Assembly: GCA_945896925.1 (NCBI GenBank)
Contig: CAMDEV010000003.1
Span: 1-49,681 of the forward strand
Direction: 5' to 3'
Length of the DNA stretch: 49,681 bases
Origin: Auritidibacter sp. Marseille-P8566
GTDB lineage: Bacteria > Actinomycetota > Actinomycetes > Actinomycetales > Microbacteriaceae
The notes beneath the pieces were generated by a model. That model saw only the letters and a program-made list of their open reading frames with translations, did not search any database and was not told the origin of the DNA. The translations under genes were made by a program, and so were the position numbers. Below, in pieces: positions 9,509 to 19,453 of the stretch. The first letter of the stretch is position 1. Each line of letters starts with the position of its first letter.

Positions 9509-10924
9509 CTACAAATTAGGCACGTGCAAAGCACGAGCAGCATCAGTTATGGATGTTGAGATTGATGGGTAGACAGCAAAAGTTCTTGCTACCTGGTCAA
9601 CTGTGAGTCTGTTTTCAACTGCAATTGCTATTGGGTAGATGAGCTCACTAGCTTTAGGTGCTACTACTACTCCACCGATGACTGTTCCACCTGATGATGC
9701 AACTAGTTTGATGAAACCATCGTTTATGCCCTGAACCTTTGCTCTTGGGTTTAGTTCAAGTTCTATCTTGTGAACAGTGCCATTTACTTTGCCTGCTAGA
9801 ACATCTTTCTCTGTCCAACCAACGGAAGCGATCTCAGGAGCTGTGAAGACGTTAGCTGCAACGTTTCTAAGTTCTGTTGGTCTGGCAACATCTCCAAGAG
9901 TGTGAAATACAGCAGTTCTACCCTGCATTGCTGAAACTGATGCAAGTGGAAGGAAAGTTGTACAGTCACCAACTGCATAGACATTGGCTCTAGATGTTCT
10001 AGCAACCTTGTTGACAACAACATGTCCTGATTCGGTTAATTCAACTCCAGCTTCCTGAAGACCAAGACCTGCGGTATTAGGAATAGACCCAACAGCCATC
10101 AAACAGTGTGAGCCTGAAATCACTCTGCCATCACTAAGTGTTACTTCAACTCCGCTACCGGTGTTCACAACACTTTCAGCTCTGGATTTAGAGAGGACTT
10201 GCATTCCGTTTCTAATGAAAACTTTCTCGATTAAGGCTGCAGCATCTGCATCTTCACCTGGGAGCACTGTGTCTCTTGAGGAGATAAGTGTTACTTGAGA
10301 ACCAAGACCCATAAACGCTGATGCAAACTCAGCACCGGTAACACCAGAACCCACCACAATCATGTGTTCTGGTAGTTCCTTCAAATCATATAGATCTAGC
10401 CAAGTGAGGATTCTTGAACCATCAGGTTCAGCAGAAGAGATAGTTCTAGGGTGGGCCCCAACAGCCACGATTATGGTTTTAGCTTCTAGCTTTTCTTCCT
10501 TGCCATCGTGATGAGTTGCAATCACATGGTGGTTTCCTTCTAATCGTCCAGAACCATGAATCAACCGAACACCTAAAGATGTCAACTGGTGAGTCATCTC
10601 AGTTGACTGATCTTTAGCAATGCTTAGAAGCCTCTGGTTGATAGCACCGAGGTCTAGATCTACCTTTGGGTCAACCAGTTTGCCTTCGGCTTTGAACCTG
10701 ATACCTAATGACGACGCTTCTCTAACTGAGTTAGCTGCATCTGCTGTTGCGATAAGTGCTTTAGAAGGGACAACATCGGTTAGAACGGCTGATCCGCCAA
10801 CACCATTACGCTCAATGAGCGTTACTTGAGCTCCAAGCTGGATACCTGCAACTGCGGCCTCGTAGCCGCCAGGGCCACCACCAATAATGACGATGTGGTG
10901 CTTGATTTGTTGAAGATTACTCAC
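9509..10924 (-). CDS. lpdA: FAD/NAD(P)-dependent disulfide-oxidoreductase family protein (LpdA-type NAD(P)H-quinone dehydrogenase)
   Basis: VIIGGGPGGYEAAVAGIQLGAQVTLIE, second Rossmann MIVVGSGVTGAEFASAF, VYAVGDCT; lacks the canonical CxxxxC redox site (sequence GGSAVLTDVVPSK instead), as in LpdA. Confidence 0.88.
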   Translation of the reverse strand: MSNLQQIKHHIVIIGGGPGGYEAAVAGIQLGAQVTLIERNGVGGSAVLTDVVPSKALIATADAANSVREASSLGIRFKAEGKLVDPKVDLDLGAINQRLLSIAKDQSTEMTHQLTSLGVRLIHGSGRLEGNHHVIATHHDGKEEKLEAKTIIVAVGAHPRTISSAEPDGSRILTWLDLYDLKELPEHMIVVGSGVTGAEFASAFMGLGSQVTLISSRDTVLPGEDADAAALIEKVFIRNGMQVLSKSRAESVVNTGSGVEVTLSDGRVISGSHCLMAVGSIPNTAGLGLQEAGVELTESGHVVVNKVARTSRANVYAVGDCTTFLPLASVSAMQGRTAVFHTLGDVARPTELRNVAANVFTAPEIASVGWTEKDVLAGKVNGTVHKIELELNPRAKVQGINDGFIKLVASSGGTVIGGVVVAPKASELIYPIAIAVENRLTVDQVARTFAVYPSISTSITDAARALHVPNL

Positions 10925-10964
10925 CTCTCAATTGTGTCGCATATTTGAAGATTAGACTTGCCTT

Positions 10965-11786
10965 ATGAGTAATCCATTGGACGATCCAAAGGCGGATCCT
11001 TTCGAAATAGCCTCCCTAGCAGCCCAAGTAATTGCTGAAAAGTCAGGTATTGCAAAGCACGATATAGCCATGACCCTTGGCTCTGGCTGGGCTAAATCAG
11101 CTGACCTAATTGGTGAGACCATCGCTACTATCGATGCAGCCGATGTTCCGGGCTTTACTAAGAGCGAAGTAGTTGGGCACATCTCAACCATTCGTTCAAT
11201 ACTCTTGCCTAGCGGAAAGCATGCCCTAGTCTTAGGCGCTAGAACTCACTACTACGAAGGTCACGGAGTTAGACGAGTAGTTCACGGTTCTAGAACTGCA
11301 GCCGCAGCTGGCTGCAAGATCATGATCTTGACCAACGGTGCTGGTGGCATCAAGACTTCTTGGGCACCAGGAACACCAGTACTAATCAGTGATCACATCA
11401 ACTTCACTTCTGCTAGCCCTATCGAAGGTGCAAACTTCGTTGATTTAACTGACCTTTACTCACTTCGCCTTAGAGATATAGCTAGAACTGTTGATTCCTC
11501 TCTAGATGAAGGTGTCTATATGCAGTTCCGTGGACCGCACTACGAAACGCCGGCAGAAGTCCAGATGGCTAAGAGCATGGGTGCACACATTGTTGGTATG
11601 TCAACAGCACTTGAAGCCATAGCAGCTAGACAGTCAGGTCTTGAAGTTCTAGGTCTATCTCTGTCAACCAACCTTGCTGCTGGCATCAGTGCCACTCCCC
11701 TGTCTCATAAAGAAGTTCTAGAAGCAGGTAAAGAAGCTGAGCCTAGAATCAGTGCTTTGCTTGCCGAGATTATTACCAAGCTTTAG
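10965..11786 (+). CDS. Purine-nucleoside phosphorylase
   Basis: MTLGSGWAKSADLI, RTHYYEGHG, LTNGAGGIKTSWAPG, GPHYETPAEV, GMSTALEAIAAR motifs. Confidence 0.95.
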   Translation: MSNPLDDPKADPFEIASLAAQVIAEKSGIAKHDIAMTLGSGWAKSADLIGETIATIDAADVPGFTKSEVVGHISTIRSILLPSGKHALVLGARTHYYEGHGVRRVVHGSRTAAAAGCKIMILTNGAGGIKTSWAPGTPVLISDHINFTSASPIEGANFVDLTDLYSLRLRDIARTVDSSLDEGVYMQFRGPHYETPAEVQMAKSMGAHIVGMSTALEAIAARQSGLEVLGLSLSTNLAAGISATPLSHKEVLEAGKEAEPRISALLAEIITKL

Positions 11787-11788
11787 TC

Positions 11789-13417
11789 ATGACCGATCTC
11801 CAAACTCTCTTGATTAAGGCTCAGTCTTGGCATGACCAAGACCCTGATCCTGTAACAAGGGCAGAGCTCGCAGAACTCATTCAAAGAAAAGATGAAACCG
11901 AATTAGCTTCACGCTTTAGTTCTCGTCTGGCCTTTGGAACAGCAGGGCTTAGAGGCGAGCTAGGAGCTGGCTCTAATCGGATGAATCGAGTACTGGTGGC
12001 TCAAACTGCTGCTGGTATCGGTCGATACCTGCTCTCTAAAGAAAAATCACCGAGTGTGATTATTGGTTTTGATGGCAGAGTGAACAGCGACGTCTTTGCA
12101 AAGGATTCTGCAGAAGTTCTAACCGGAATGGGTATCCGAGTATTACTCCTAGATCAGATGGGGCCAACGCCACTTGTTGCCTTTGCAACTAGAGAACTGA
12201 AGATGAGTGCTGGGATTATGGTCACTGCCTCTCACAACCCACCTAGAGACAACGGATACAAGGTCTACCTAGGTGGTTCATTCAATGGTTCACAGATCAT
12301 CTCACCCATTGATACAGACATCGCTAAAGAAATTGGCACTGTTGCAGCAACTGAGACCTTTGCTTCATTAACTAAGTCTTCAAACTATGAAGTAATTGGT
12401 GATGAGATTCGTGAGCAGTATTTGCAGAGTGTTCTAACTGTTGCCGGAACAGTTGTGAAGAAGTCGATCAAAGTCGTATACACACCCTTACACGGTGTTG
12501 GCTGGGCGACCATTGAACCGCTGTTTAACAGAGCCGGTTCTGAAAGTTTGATTACTGTTGATCAGCAAATAGAACCTGATGGTGCATTTCCAACAGTTGC
12601 CTTTCCTAACCCTGAGGAACCAGGCGCATTAGATCTAGCCTTCGAAATAGCTTCTGACTACAAAGCAGATCTCATCATTGCCAATGACCCTGATGCTGAC
12701 CGAGTAGCGGTTGCTTTACCAACCGATATTGGCTGGCAAAGACTTACCGGCGATCAGGTTGGTTTGATTCTCGCTGATGAGATTGCAAAGACCGCTACCA
12801 AGGGAACACTTGCCTGCAGCATCGTTTCAAGTTCTGCCTTGGCTCAGGTTGCTAAACACTACGGCCTTGACTTCAAGCAGACCCTCACCGGCTTCAAATG
12901 GATCAGTAAGGTTCCTAACCTCATTTTTGGTTATGAGGAGGCTCTTGGCTATTGCATAGACCCTAAGCATGTTGCTGATAAAGATGGAATAAGTGCCGCG
13001 CTGATGCTTTCTAACATTGCTAGACGTGAAGCTCTAGCAGGTAGAACGCTTTGGGATCTGCTAGCTGAACTAGGTAATCGTTATGGGCATTACGCAACCG
13101 GGCAAATTTCTATTCGTGTAACGAACCTGAGTGTTATCTCAACTGCGATGAGCACTCTTAGAGCTAAACCACCTCTAGAGCTTGCCGGTAAGAGACTCAT
13201 GTATACCGACATGGCTATCGGGTCAGAAACACTACCTGCAACAGATGGGTTGATGTTTGAATTGAGCTATAACCGCAGGGTAATTATTAGGCCTAGCGGG
13301 ACAGAGCCTAAGTTGAAGTGTTACCTGCAGGCAGTTGGGTCTAGCGCAGTTGAAGCGGATGGCCTGCTGGCAGAACTAACTGAGAGCTGCCGAGAGTTTC
13401 TCGCGGATTTCAACTAA
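11789..13417 (+). CDS. Phospho-sugar mutase (PGM2/PgcA type phosphohexo/phosphopentomutase)
   Basis: FGTAGLRGELGAGSNRMN, VTASHNPPRDNGYKVY active serine loop, NDPDADR metal loop. Confidence 0.93.
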   Translation: MTDLQTLLIKAQSWHDQDPDPVTRAELAELIQRKDETELASRFSSRLAFGTAGLRGELGAGSNRMNRVLVAQTAAGIGRYLLSKEKSPSVIIGFDGRVNSDVFAKDSAEVLTGMGIRVLLLDQMGPTPLVAFATRELKMSAGIMVTASHNPPRDNGYKVYLGGSFNGSQIISPIDTDIAKEIGTVAATETFASLTKSSNYEVIGDEIREQYLQSVLTVAGTVVKKSIKVVYTPLHGVGWATIEPLFNRAGSESLITVDQQIEPDGAFPTVAFPNPEEPGALDLAFEIASDYKADLIIANDPDADRVAVALPTDIGWQRLTGDQVGLILADEIAKTATKGTLACSIVSSSALAQVAKHYGLDFKQTLTGFKWISKVPNLIFGYEEALGYCIDPKHVADKDGISAALMLSNIARREALAGRTLWDLLAELGNRYGHYATGQISIRVTNLSVISTAMSTLRAKPPLELAGKRLMYTDMAIGSETLPATDGLMFELSYNRRVIIRPSGTEPKLKCYLQAVGSSAVEADGLLAELTESCREFLADFN

Positions 13418-13648
13418 GTCAAAGACATGTTCAATGGCAACGATTTTGCCTGGCATCTTCTCTAACTGATAGACCAACTCTGGAGTGGTCAAGATGATAT
13501 CTGCTGTTGGGCCTTCGATTTTGGCCTTAGAGATATCTGCTGCCTGAACTTCAGCGCTGACACCAAGCGTCTCTAACACTTTTTCAGCGTTCATTTTTAG
13601 TAGGACTGAGGTGCCGATACCCATCCCACAAACGGCAATTATCTTCAC
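13376..13648 (-). CDS. PTS sugar transporter EIIB component (ascorbate/galactitol-like)
   Basis: MKIIAVCGMGIGTSVLLKMNAEKVLETLG with P-loop Cys; 90 aa. Confidence 0.88.
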   Translation of the reverse strand: MKIIAVCGMGIGTSVLLKMNAEKVLETLGVSAEVQAADISKAKIEGPTADIILTTPELVYQLEKMPGKIVAIEHVFDLVEIREKLSAALS

Positions 13649-13657
13649 AGTTCGAGC

Positions 13658-14104
13658 CTAACGAAGTAGTTCGCGAACTTGCTCTACATTCTCAGCTTGT
13701 AACAACATGTTTACTTTCATTACATCCATCAACAGTTCACTCAAGGAAGCCATTAGATCAATGTGACTGTCGTGATCAACTGCTGCTAAGCCAATAACTA
13801 GTTTCACTGGATCATTCGCTTCACTTCCAAAGACAACAGGTTCGCTCAACGTAATGAGAGCTAGTCCCGTTCCCAATACGTCTACAGAAGGTCTGGCGTG
13901 AGCTAAAGCAATACCTGGGGCGATAACCATGTATGGGCCAAGCTCTTCAACAGCTTGGACCATTGCTTGGGTGTATTCAGATGTTGTTCTATTACTTCTA
14001 ATCAGTGCTTCCCCTGCTAACTCAATGGCCTGCTTCCAGTTTGAAGCGGTTGCTTTAACTGAAATAGATCCTTCAGCTAGAGCTTGATTTAGCAGGTCAG
14101 ACAT
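13658..14104 (-). CDS. PTS sugar transporter EIIA component (ascorbate/mannitol-fructose type)
   Basis: 148 aa; YMVIAPGIALAHARPSVDVLGTGLALITLSEPV with active-site His. Confidence 0.88.
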   Translation of the reverse strand: MSDLLNQALAEGSISVKATASNWKQAIELAGEALIRSNRTTSEYTQAMVQAVEELGPYMVIAPGIALAHARPSVDVLGTGLALITLSEPVVFGSEANDPVKLVIGLAAVDHDSHIDLMASLSELLMDVMKVNMLLQAENVEQVRELLR

Positions 14105-14107
14105 TAA

Positions 14108-15199
14108 TTACTCAGCCGCTTGAGCAAAAGCATCTGTGATGCGCTCAATGATTTCGGTTCTGACATCCATGTCGATGAAAGCGGCGTTTGCTGCGTTCAA
14201 TTGGAAGAGTTCGATGTCATCAAGGTCATAGCCAAAGGTCTCAGTGAGAAGTTCTAGTTCACGAGTGATGCTGGTTCCGCTCATCAATCTGTTGTCAGTG
14301 TTCACAGTGACGTTGAAGCCCAGACGGTAAAGATCATCAAATGGGTGATCTGACATCTGAGGGTTCTCAACTCCGGGGATAGCTCCGGTTTGCAGGTTTG
14401 ATGAAGGTGATAGTTCTAGCGGGATACCTCTTTCTAGAACCCAGGTAGCAACATCACCAAATGCATACTTGCTGTCATCATCAGCATCAACAAAGACATC
14501 CTCAATGATGCGAACACCGTGACCAAGTCTTAGAGTTCTACCATCGATGATGGCATCTCTTATTGACTCTTTGCCATCTGCTTCACCGGCGTGCAGGGTT
14601 ACCGGCATCAACTGCTCATTTAGCCAAGCAAAGGCCTTGGCATGTCTTGATGGGCTAAAACCGGCTTCAGGTCCTGCGTAGTCAAAACCAACTACGCCTC
14701 TGTCGCGGTATTTAACTGCTAGCTCTGCAATCTCTTGCGCTCTGTCGTTCTGGCGCATTGCAGTAATTAGTTGACCGGTTCTGAGGAAACCACCTTTGAC
14801 CGATACTTCATGTCTAGCCTGGGTTAGGCCTTCTTCAACGTATTCAACTACCTGCTCAAGGGTTAGCCCTTGCTCTAGGTGTTGCTCTGGAGCCCAGCGA
14901 ATTTCACCGTAGATAACACCGTCGGCCGCTAGATCAAGTGCAAATTCCTTAGCAACACGAATAAGGCCTTCTTTAGTTTGCATCACTGCGGTGGTGTGAA
15001 CGAAAGTTTCAAGGTATCTAACCAAAGAACCTGAGTCACAAGAATCTAGGAACCAGTTTCTAAGGTCCTCTGCATTATCGGCAGGTAGCTTGTGGCCAAT
15101 CTTGGCTGCTAGTTCAATGATGGTTTCAGGTCTAAGCCCACCATCTAGATGATCGTGCAGGGATACCTTAGGTAGAGCTTTGATGTTTAACTTGGACAT
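14108..15199 (-). CDS. add: Adenosine deaminase
   Basis: LPKVSLHDHLDGGLRPETI, VTLHAGEADGKESIRDAI, RLGHGVRI, NTDNRLMSGTS motifs. Confidence 0.95.
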   Translation of the reverse strand: MSKLNIKALPKVSLHDHLDGGLRPETIIELAAKIGHKLPADNAEDLRNWFLDSCDSGSLVRYLETFVHTTAVMQTKEGLIRVAKEFALDLAADGVIYGEIRWAPEQHLEQGLTLEQVVEYVEEGLTQARHEVSVKGGFLRTGQLITAMRQNDRAQEIAELAVKYRDRGVVGFDYAGPEAGFSPSRHAKAFAWLNEQLMPVTLHAGEADGKESIRDAIIDGRTLRLGHGVRIIEDVFVDADDDSKYAFGDVATWVLERGIPLELSPSSNLQTGAIPGVENPQMSDHPFDDLYRLGFNVTVNTDNRLMSGTSITRELELLTETFGYDLDDIELFQLNAANAAFIDMDVRTEIIERITDAFAQAAE

Positions 15200-15211
15200 T
15201 ATTTCTTTCTG

Positions 15212-16501
15212 TTATGCGTTGATACGGTCAAGAATTAGTGGAGTTGGAGTTGAGCTCTTTGTCTCTTCAATTGTGATTCCAGTACTCAGAGCATCAAGTG
15301 CTCTCTCGAATCTCTCAGGAGTGTCGGTGTATAGGGTCATCAGTGGTTCACCTGCTGTGACCTTATCTCCACGCTTTGCGTGAAGCACAATACCTGCACC
15401 AAACTGAACTGGATCTTCCTTACGTGCACGACCTGCACCCAGTCGCCAGGAGGCTGTTCCAACTGCAAGAGCATCTAGTTCATTTAGGAAACCAGTGCTA
15501 GGAGCTGTAATGACGTGTTCGTGCTTAGCCTTTGGCAAAGTAGCGTGTGGGTCTCCGTGTTGAGCCTTGATCATCTCATTCCACTTGTCCATCGCTCTAC
15601 CGTCATTCAGCGCTGAAGCAACATCAACATCACGTTTACCTGCCAAACGAAGCATCTCGGTAGCAAGGGCAACAGTAATGTCGATTAGATCCTGAGACCC
15701 TCCTCCTGCTAAAACCTCAACTGCCTCTTCAACTTCAAGGGCATTACCAATCTTCTTACCCAGAGGGGTAGACATATCTGTCAGCAAAGCACTGGTCTTT
15801 ACTCCCGCATCGGCTCCTAGCTGAGTTAGCACCTGGGCTAGTTCCTTTGCTCGGTCAAGGTTCTTCATGAAAGCACCTGAACCAACCTTGACATCTAGAA
15901 CTAGGGCTGAAGTTCCTTCAGCAATCTTCTTACTCATAATCGAAGAAGCGATCAGTGGAATTGCTTCAACTGTTCCAGTGACATCTCTAAGCGCATAGAG
16001 TTTCTTGTCTGCAGGGGCTAACCCTGCTCCAGCAGCACAAATAACCGCACCAATATCTCCAAGCTGTTTGTGCATCTGCTGATTGCTGAGCGATGCCTGC
16101 CAACCAGGAATTGCTTCAAGCTTGTCTAGTGTTCCACCGGTGTGACCCAATCCTCTTCCAGAGAGCTGAGGAACCGCAACGCCAAAGGCAGCAACAAGTG
16201 GCGCAAGCATCAGAGTGATCTTGTCACCAACACCACCGGTTGAATGCTTATCTGCAGTTGGCATTGTGATGTCGCTGAAATCTAATCTTTCACCGGTAGC
16301 AATCATCGCAAGCGTTAGGTCTTTGATCTCTCTACGGTTCATGCCATTGAGAAGAATTGCCATCGCCATCGCTGACATCTGCTCATCGGCAACACTTCCT
16401 GCGGTGTATTGATTGACTAGCCAGTTGATTTGGTCGGTACTTAGCTCTTGCTTCTCACGTTTAGCGACAATGAGTTCAACTGCTGAATATTCTTTAGACA
16501 T
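15212..16501 (-). CDS. deoA: Thymidine (pyrimidine-nucleoside) phosphorylase
   Basis: DKHSTGGVGDKITLMLAPLVAA, SGRGLGHTGGTLDKLEAIPGW, VKVGSGAFM. Confidence 0.96.
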   Translation of the reverse strand: MSKEYSAVELIVAKREKQELSTDQINWLVNQYTAGSVADEQMSAMAMAILLNGMNRREIKDLTLAMIATGERLDFSDITMPTADKHSTGGVGDKITLMLAPLVAAFGVAVPQLSGRGLGHTGGTLDKLEAIPGWQASLSNQQMHKQLGDIGAVICAAGAGLAPADKKLYALRDVTGTVEAIPLIASSIMSKKIAEGTSALVLDVKVGSGAFMKNLDRAKELAQVLTQLGADAGVKTSALLTDMSTPLGKKIGNALEVEEAVEVLAGGGSQDLIDITVALATEMLRLAGKRDVDVASALNDGRAMDKWNEMIKAQHGDPHATLPKAKHEHVITAPSTGFLNELDALAVGTASWRLGAGRARKEDPVQFGAGIVLHAKRGDKVTAGEPLMTLYTDTPERFERALDALSTGITIEETKSSTPTPLILDRINA

Positions 16502-16509
16502 GATTCTTT

Positions 16510-16926
16510 CTAGTTGCGCTTGTCTTGGCCAAAGCCTTCAGCGAGGTCTCTAGGACCAAAGGCATCAGGTAATACTTCTTCAATGGTCTTTAGGCCACTG
16601 ACTGTCTGCAAGATCATTCCTGGTGCTGAGTGTTCAAATAGCAACTGTCTGCAGCGACCGCATGGCATCAAAACATTCTCTGCACCATCAACACAGTAGA
16701 AGGCAACAAGTTTGCCTCCCCCAGTCATCGAAAGATTACTGACCAGACCACACTCAGCACATAGTCCAATGCCATAGCTTGCGTTTTCCACGTTGCAACC
16801 AGAGACAATGCGCCCATCGTCAACGAGAGCTGCTGCACCAACTGGAAAGTGACTGTATGGGGCGTAGGCGTTCTTCATTGCAGCAATTGCTGCACTCTTT
16901 AGTTCATCCCAATTGATTTCAGACAT
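16510..16926 (-). CDS. cdd: Cytidine deaminase
   Basis: YAPYSHFPVGAAALVDDGRIVSGCNVENASYGIGLCAE; PCGRCRQLLFE. Confidence 0.96.
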   Translation of the reverse strand: MSEINWDELKSAAIAAMKNAYAPYSHFPVGAAALVDDGRIVSGCNVENASYGIGLCAECGLVSNLSMTGGGKLVAFYCVDGAENVLMPCGRCRQLLFEHSAPGMILQTVSGLKTIEEVLPDAFGPRDLAEGFGQDKRN

Positions 16927-16928
16927 AG

Positions 16929-18209
16929 TTACCCCTTTATGTATGGTTGGCCGGATGCAGCTGGTGGCCTAACCTTGCCAGCAAATCCTGCAACAGCAAC
17001 CAGGGTAACTAGGTAAGGAACCATGGTGATGAAGTCAACTGGAATACCAGGAGATACCTGGTTTGCCCAGACTCTAAGAATGATGGTGAAGCCAAAAAGG
17101 AGAGCGGCAAGAGTCACATAGATCGGTTGCCATCTTCCAAGGATGACAACAGCAAGAGCGATAAAGCCCTGACCTGCTGACATCTCACGACCGAAAGAAC
17201 CAACGTTACCGATGGTAAGTGCTGCTCCTCCAAGACCAGCAACCATTCCACCTAGAGTTACCCACCAGAATCTAGTTTTAGCAACATTGATACCAACAGT
17301 GTCTGCGGCTAGAGGATGTTCACCAACCGCTCTTGCACGAAGGCCTAGTTTGGTTCTAAACAAGATAAACCAAAGTACTGGAACGATGATGAACATCAAG
17401 TAGACAGTGATTCTGTTGTTGAAAAGGACTTGACCTAGAACAGGAATATCTGAGAGCAGCGGAAGCGCTATCTTGTCAAAAGTTCCTGGGTAGTTCAGGT
17501 GTGATGAGTCGTTGTCCAACCATGCTGAGTGCAGGAAGTTGGTGATACCAATAACCAGAACGTTTAGGAGAACACCGATGATGATTTGCTCAACCAAATA
17601 CTTGATGGCAAGAGATGCCAAAACCATTGACAAGACACCGGCAGCAACCATAGCTGCAACCATTCCGACATACAGATTCCCTGTCATGGTTCCAACAACT
17701 GCTGAAACAAATGCACCGGTGAGTAGCTGACCTTCGATGGCAATGTTTACAACACCAACACGTTCAGACATCACACCTGCCATACCACCGAGAATCAACG
17801 GGATAGCCAACACCAAGGTGTTGCTCAGGATGAAGATCATCTGAACACCCTGAACAGCTCCCGTTGCTAACCAACCTAGGAGTGCCATCATTACACCAAA
17901 GCCGAAGATTGCGATCAGCCAGACCGGGGTCTTCTTAGCATGCACACTTCTATAGATCGAGAACGCTGCAATGAGTAGCAGAACTACACCAACTACTGTG
18001 CAGAACAACATCGAATTAACTGTGAAAGCAGGGAGCTGAATAGCCTCACGCTTATCGCTCCAAACGAAACTGACATCGCCTGGCTTACCTAAGAAACCGA
18101 AGAAAGCTATCACCACTAGGGCAGACAAAAGAAGAGTAATAGGAGTCTTTAGAGTTGGCTTTGATTCCAGCTTAGAGAACATGCCTGGGGTAACTTCAAT
18201 CTTGCTCAT
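16929..18209 (-). CDS. ABC transporter permease (BMP-type nucleoside importer)
   Basis: GGMAGVMSERVGVVNIAIEGQLLTGAFVSA; multi-TM; next to ATPase and BMP protein. Confidence 0.92.
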   Translation of the reverse strand: MSKIEVTPGMFSKLESKPTLKTPITLLLSALVVIAFFGFLGKPGDVSFVWSDKREAIQLPAFTVNSMLFCTVVGVVLLLIAAFSIYRSVHAKKTPVWLIAIFGFGVMMALLGWLATGAVQGVQMIFILSNTLVLAIPLILGGMAGVMSERVGVVNIAIEGQLLTGAFVSAVVGTMTGNLYVGMVAAMVAAGVLSMVLASLAIKYLVEQIIIGVLLNVLVIGITNFLHSAWLDNDSSHLNYPGTFDKIALPLLSDIPVLGQVLFNNRITVYLMFIIVPVLWFILFRTKLGLRARAVGEHPLAADTVGINVAKTRFWWVTLGGMVAGLGGAALTIGNVGSFGREMSAGQGFIALAVVILGRWQPIYVTLAALLFGFTIILRVWANQVSPGIPVDFITMVPYLVTLVAVAGFAGKVRPPAASGQPYIKG

Positions 18210-19453
18210 TATTTGACCACCTTTGCAGCTTTTGCCTTCTGAGCAGATTCAATAACTTTGATTGAAGGCTTAGGTAGACGATAAAAAGCACGAATAATCG
18301 GTGGCGCTGCAATGAAGAGCACAATCAAGGCCTTCACAACTCCCAACACTTCTGGAGACACACCAGCCACCTGCATAGTGGCAGAACCGGCCTTGAAGGC
18401 GCCAAAGAGCAAGCCCGCCATCACCACACCACCGGCACGGGAACCGCCGAGAAGTGCAACGGTAATCGCATCGAAACCAATACCCGCTTCGATGCTTGGG
18501 GTTAGTCCACCATCAACACTCAGTCCCTGGTTGGCTGCAGCAAGTCCAGCAAAAGCTGCTGAGATAGCCAAAGCCCAAACAAAGGTGTTCTCCACCTTGA
18601 TACCAGCTGCTCTTGCTGCAGATGCGTTGTGGCCAACCATCTTGAATCTAAAACCAAATGTTGATCTCTCCATCAGCCACCAGTAAGCAAATACTGAAAT
18701 AACGGCAAAGATAAGACCAAAGTGAAGGTTGAATTCTGGGCCAAGCAGTGCACCTAGCTTTGCAGTGTCATCCGGATTATCTGACTTAGGTGTTCCACCT
18801 CCATTTGCTTCAAGCAACAGATTTGGTTCACGAAGTAGATAAGTAAAGAACGAGGTAGCAACATAGTTCAACATGATGGTCACGATCACCTCGTGAGCAC
18901 CGGTTCGAGACTTGAGGATACCTACAATAATTCCCCAAACCATCGCGCACAGCACAGCAGCTAGCACAGCAACCATCATGTGGATGATCATTGGAAGGTG
19001 AACTCTGGTTGAAACGAAAGTAGCTCCTGCTAGACCCATCATGATCTGACCGGTAGCGCCGATGTTGAACAGGCCTACGCGGAAAGTTAGAGCGACACCT
19101 AGACCCGCCATAATCAGAGGTGCTGCGAAACGAAGAGTTTCAGTAAGTGGTCTTATACCTTCAAAGAAGGTATCCGCTTGTAAGTTGAAGACCGACCCGG
19201 TAAATAGAGCTCCATAGCCATCCTGAACAGTCCACCAAACTGTTGATAGCGCATAGTTTGGATCAGCTCCAAACTCTGACCAAGAAGATACAACGTCTTC
19301 ATTGAAGACCACCATAAAGATTGCACCAATGAAGAAACCCAGAAGAACTGAAAGAGCAATACGAACCGGGTCTCCAGCCATGATCTCTCGAAGAACGCTT
19401 GTTGCCTTATCTTCTTGAGCGGGAGATTCAAGCTTCACTTTTTTAGCACTCAT
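18209..19453 (-). CDS. ABC transporter permease (BMP-type nucleoside importer)
   Basis: GLGVALTFRVGLFNIGATGQIMMGLAGA; multi-TM; overlaps neighbouring operon genes. Confidence 0.92.
   Translation of the reverse strand: MSAKKVKLESPAQEDKATSVLREIMAGDPVRIALSVLLGFFIGAIFMVVFNEDVVSSWSEFGADPNYALSTVWWTVQDGYGALFTGSVFNLQADTFFEGIRPLTETLRFAAPLIMAGLGVALTFRVGLFNIGATGQIMMGLAGATFVSTRVHLPMIIHMMVAVLAAVLCAMVWGIIVGILKSRTGAHEVIVTIMLNYVATSFFTYLLREPNLLLEANGGGTPKSDNPDDTAKLGALLGPEFNLHFGLIFAVISVFAYWWLMERSTFGFRFKMVGHNASAARAAGIKVENTFVWALAISAAFAGLAAANQGLSVDGGLTPSIEAGIGFDAITVALLGGSRAGGVVMAGLLFGAFKAGSATMQVAGVSPEVLGVVKALIVLFIAAPPIIRAFYRLPKPSIKVIESAQKAKAAKVVK

Noticed and set aside
10925-10964. Purine riboswitch before the purine nucleoside phosphorylase
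   Set aside because: Only about 40 nt in the divergent gap, too short for an aptamer.
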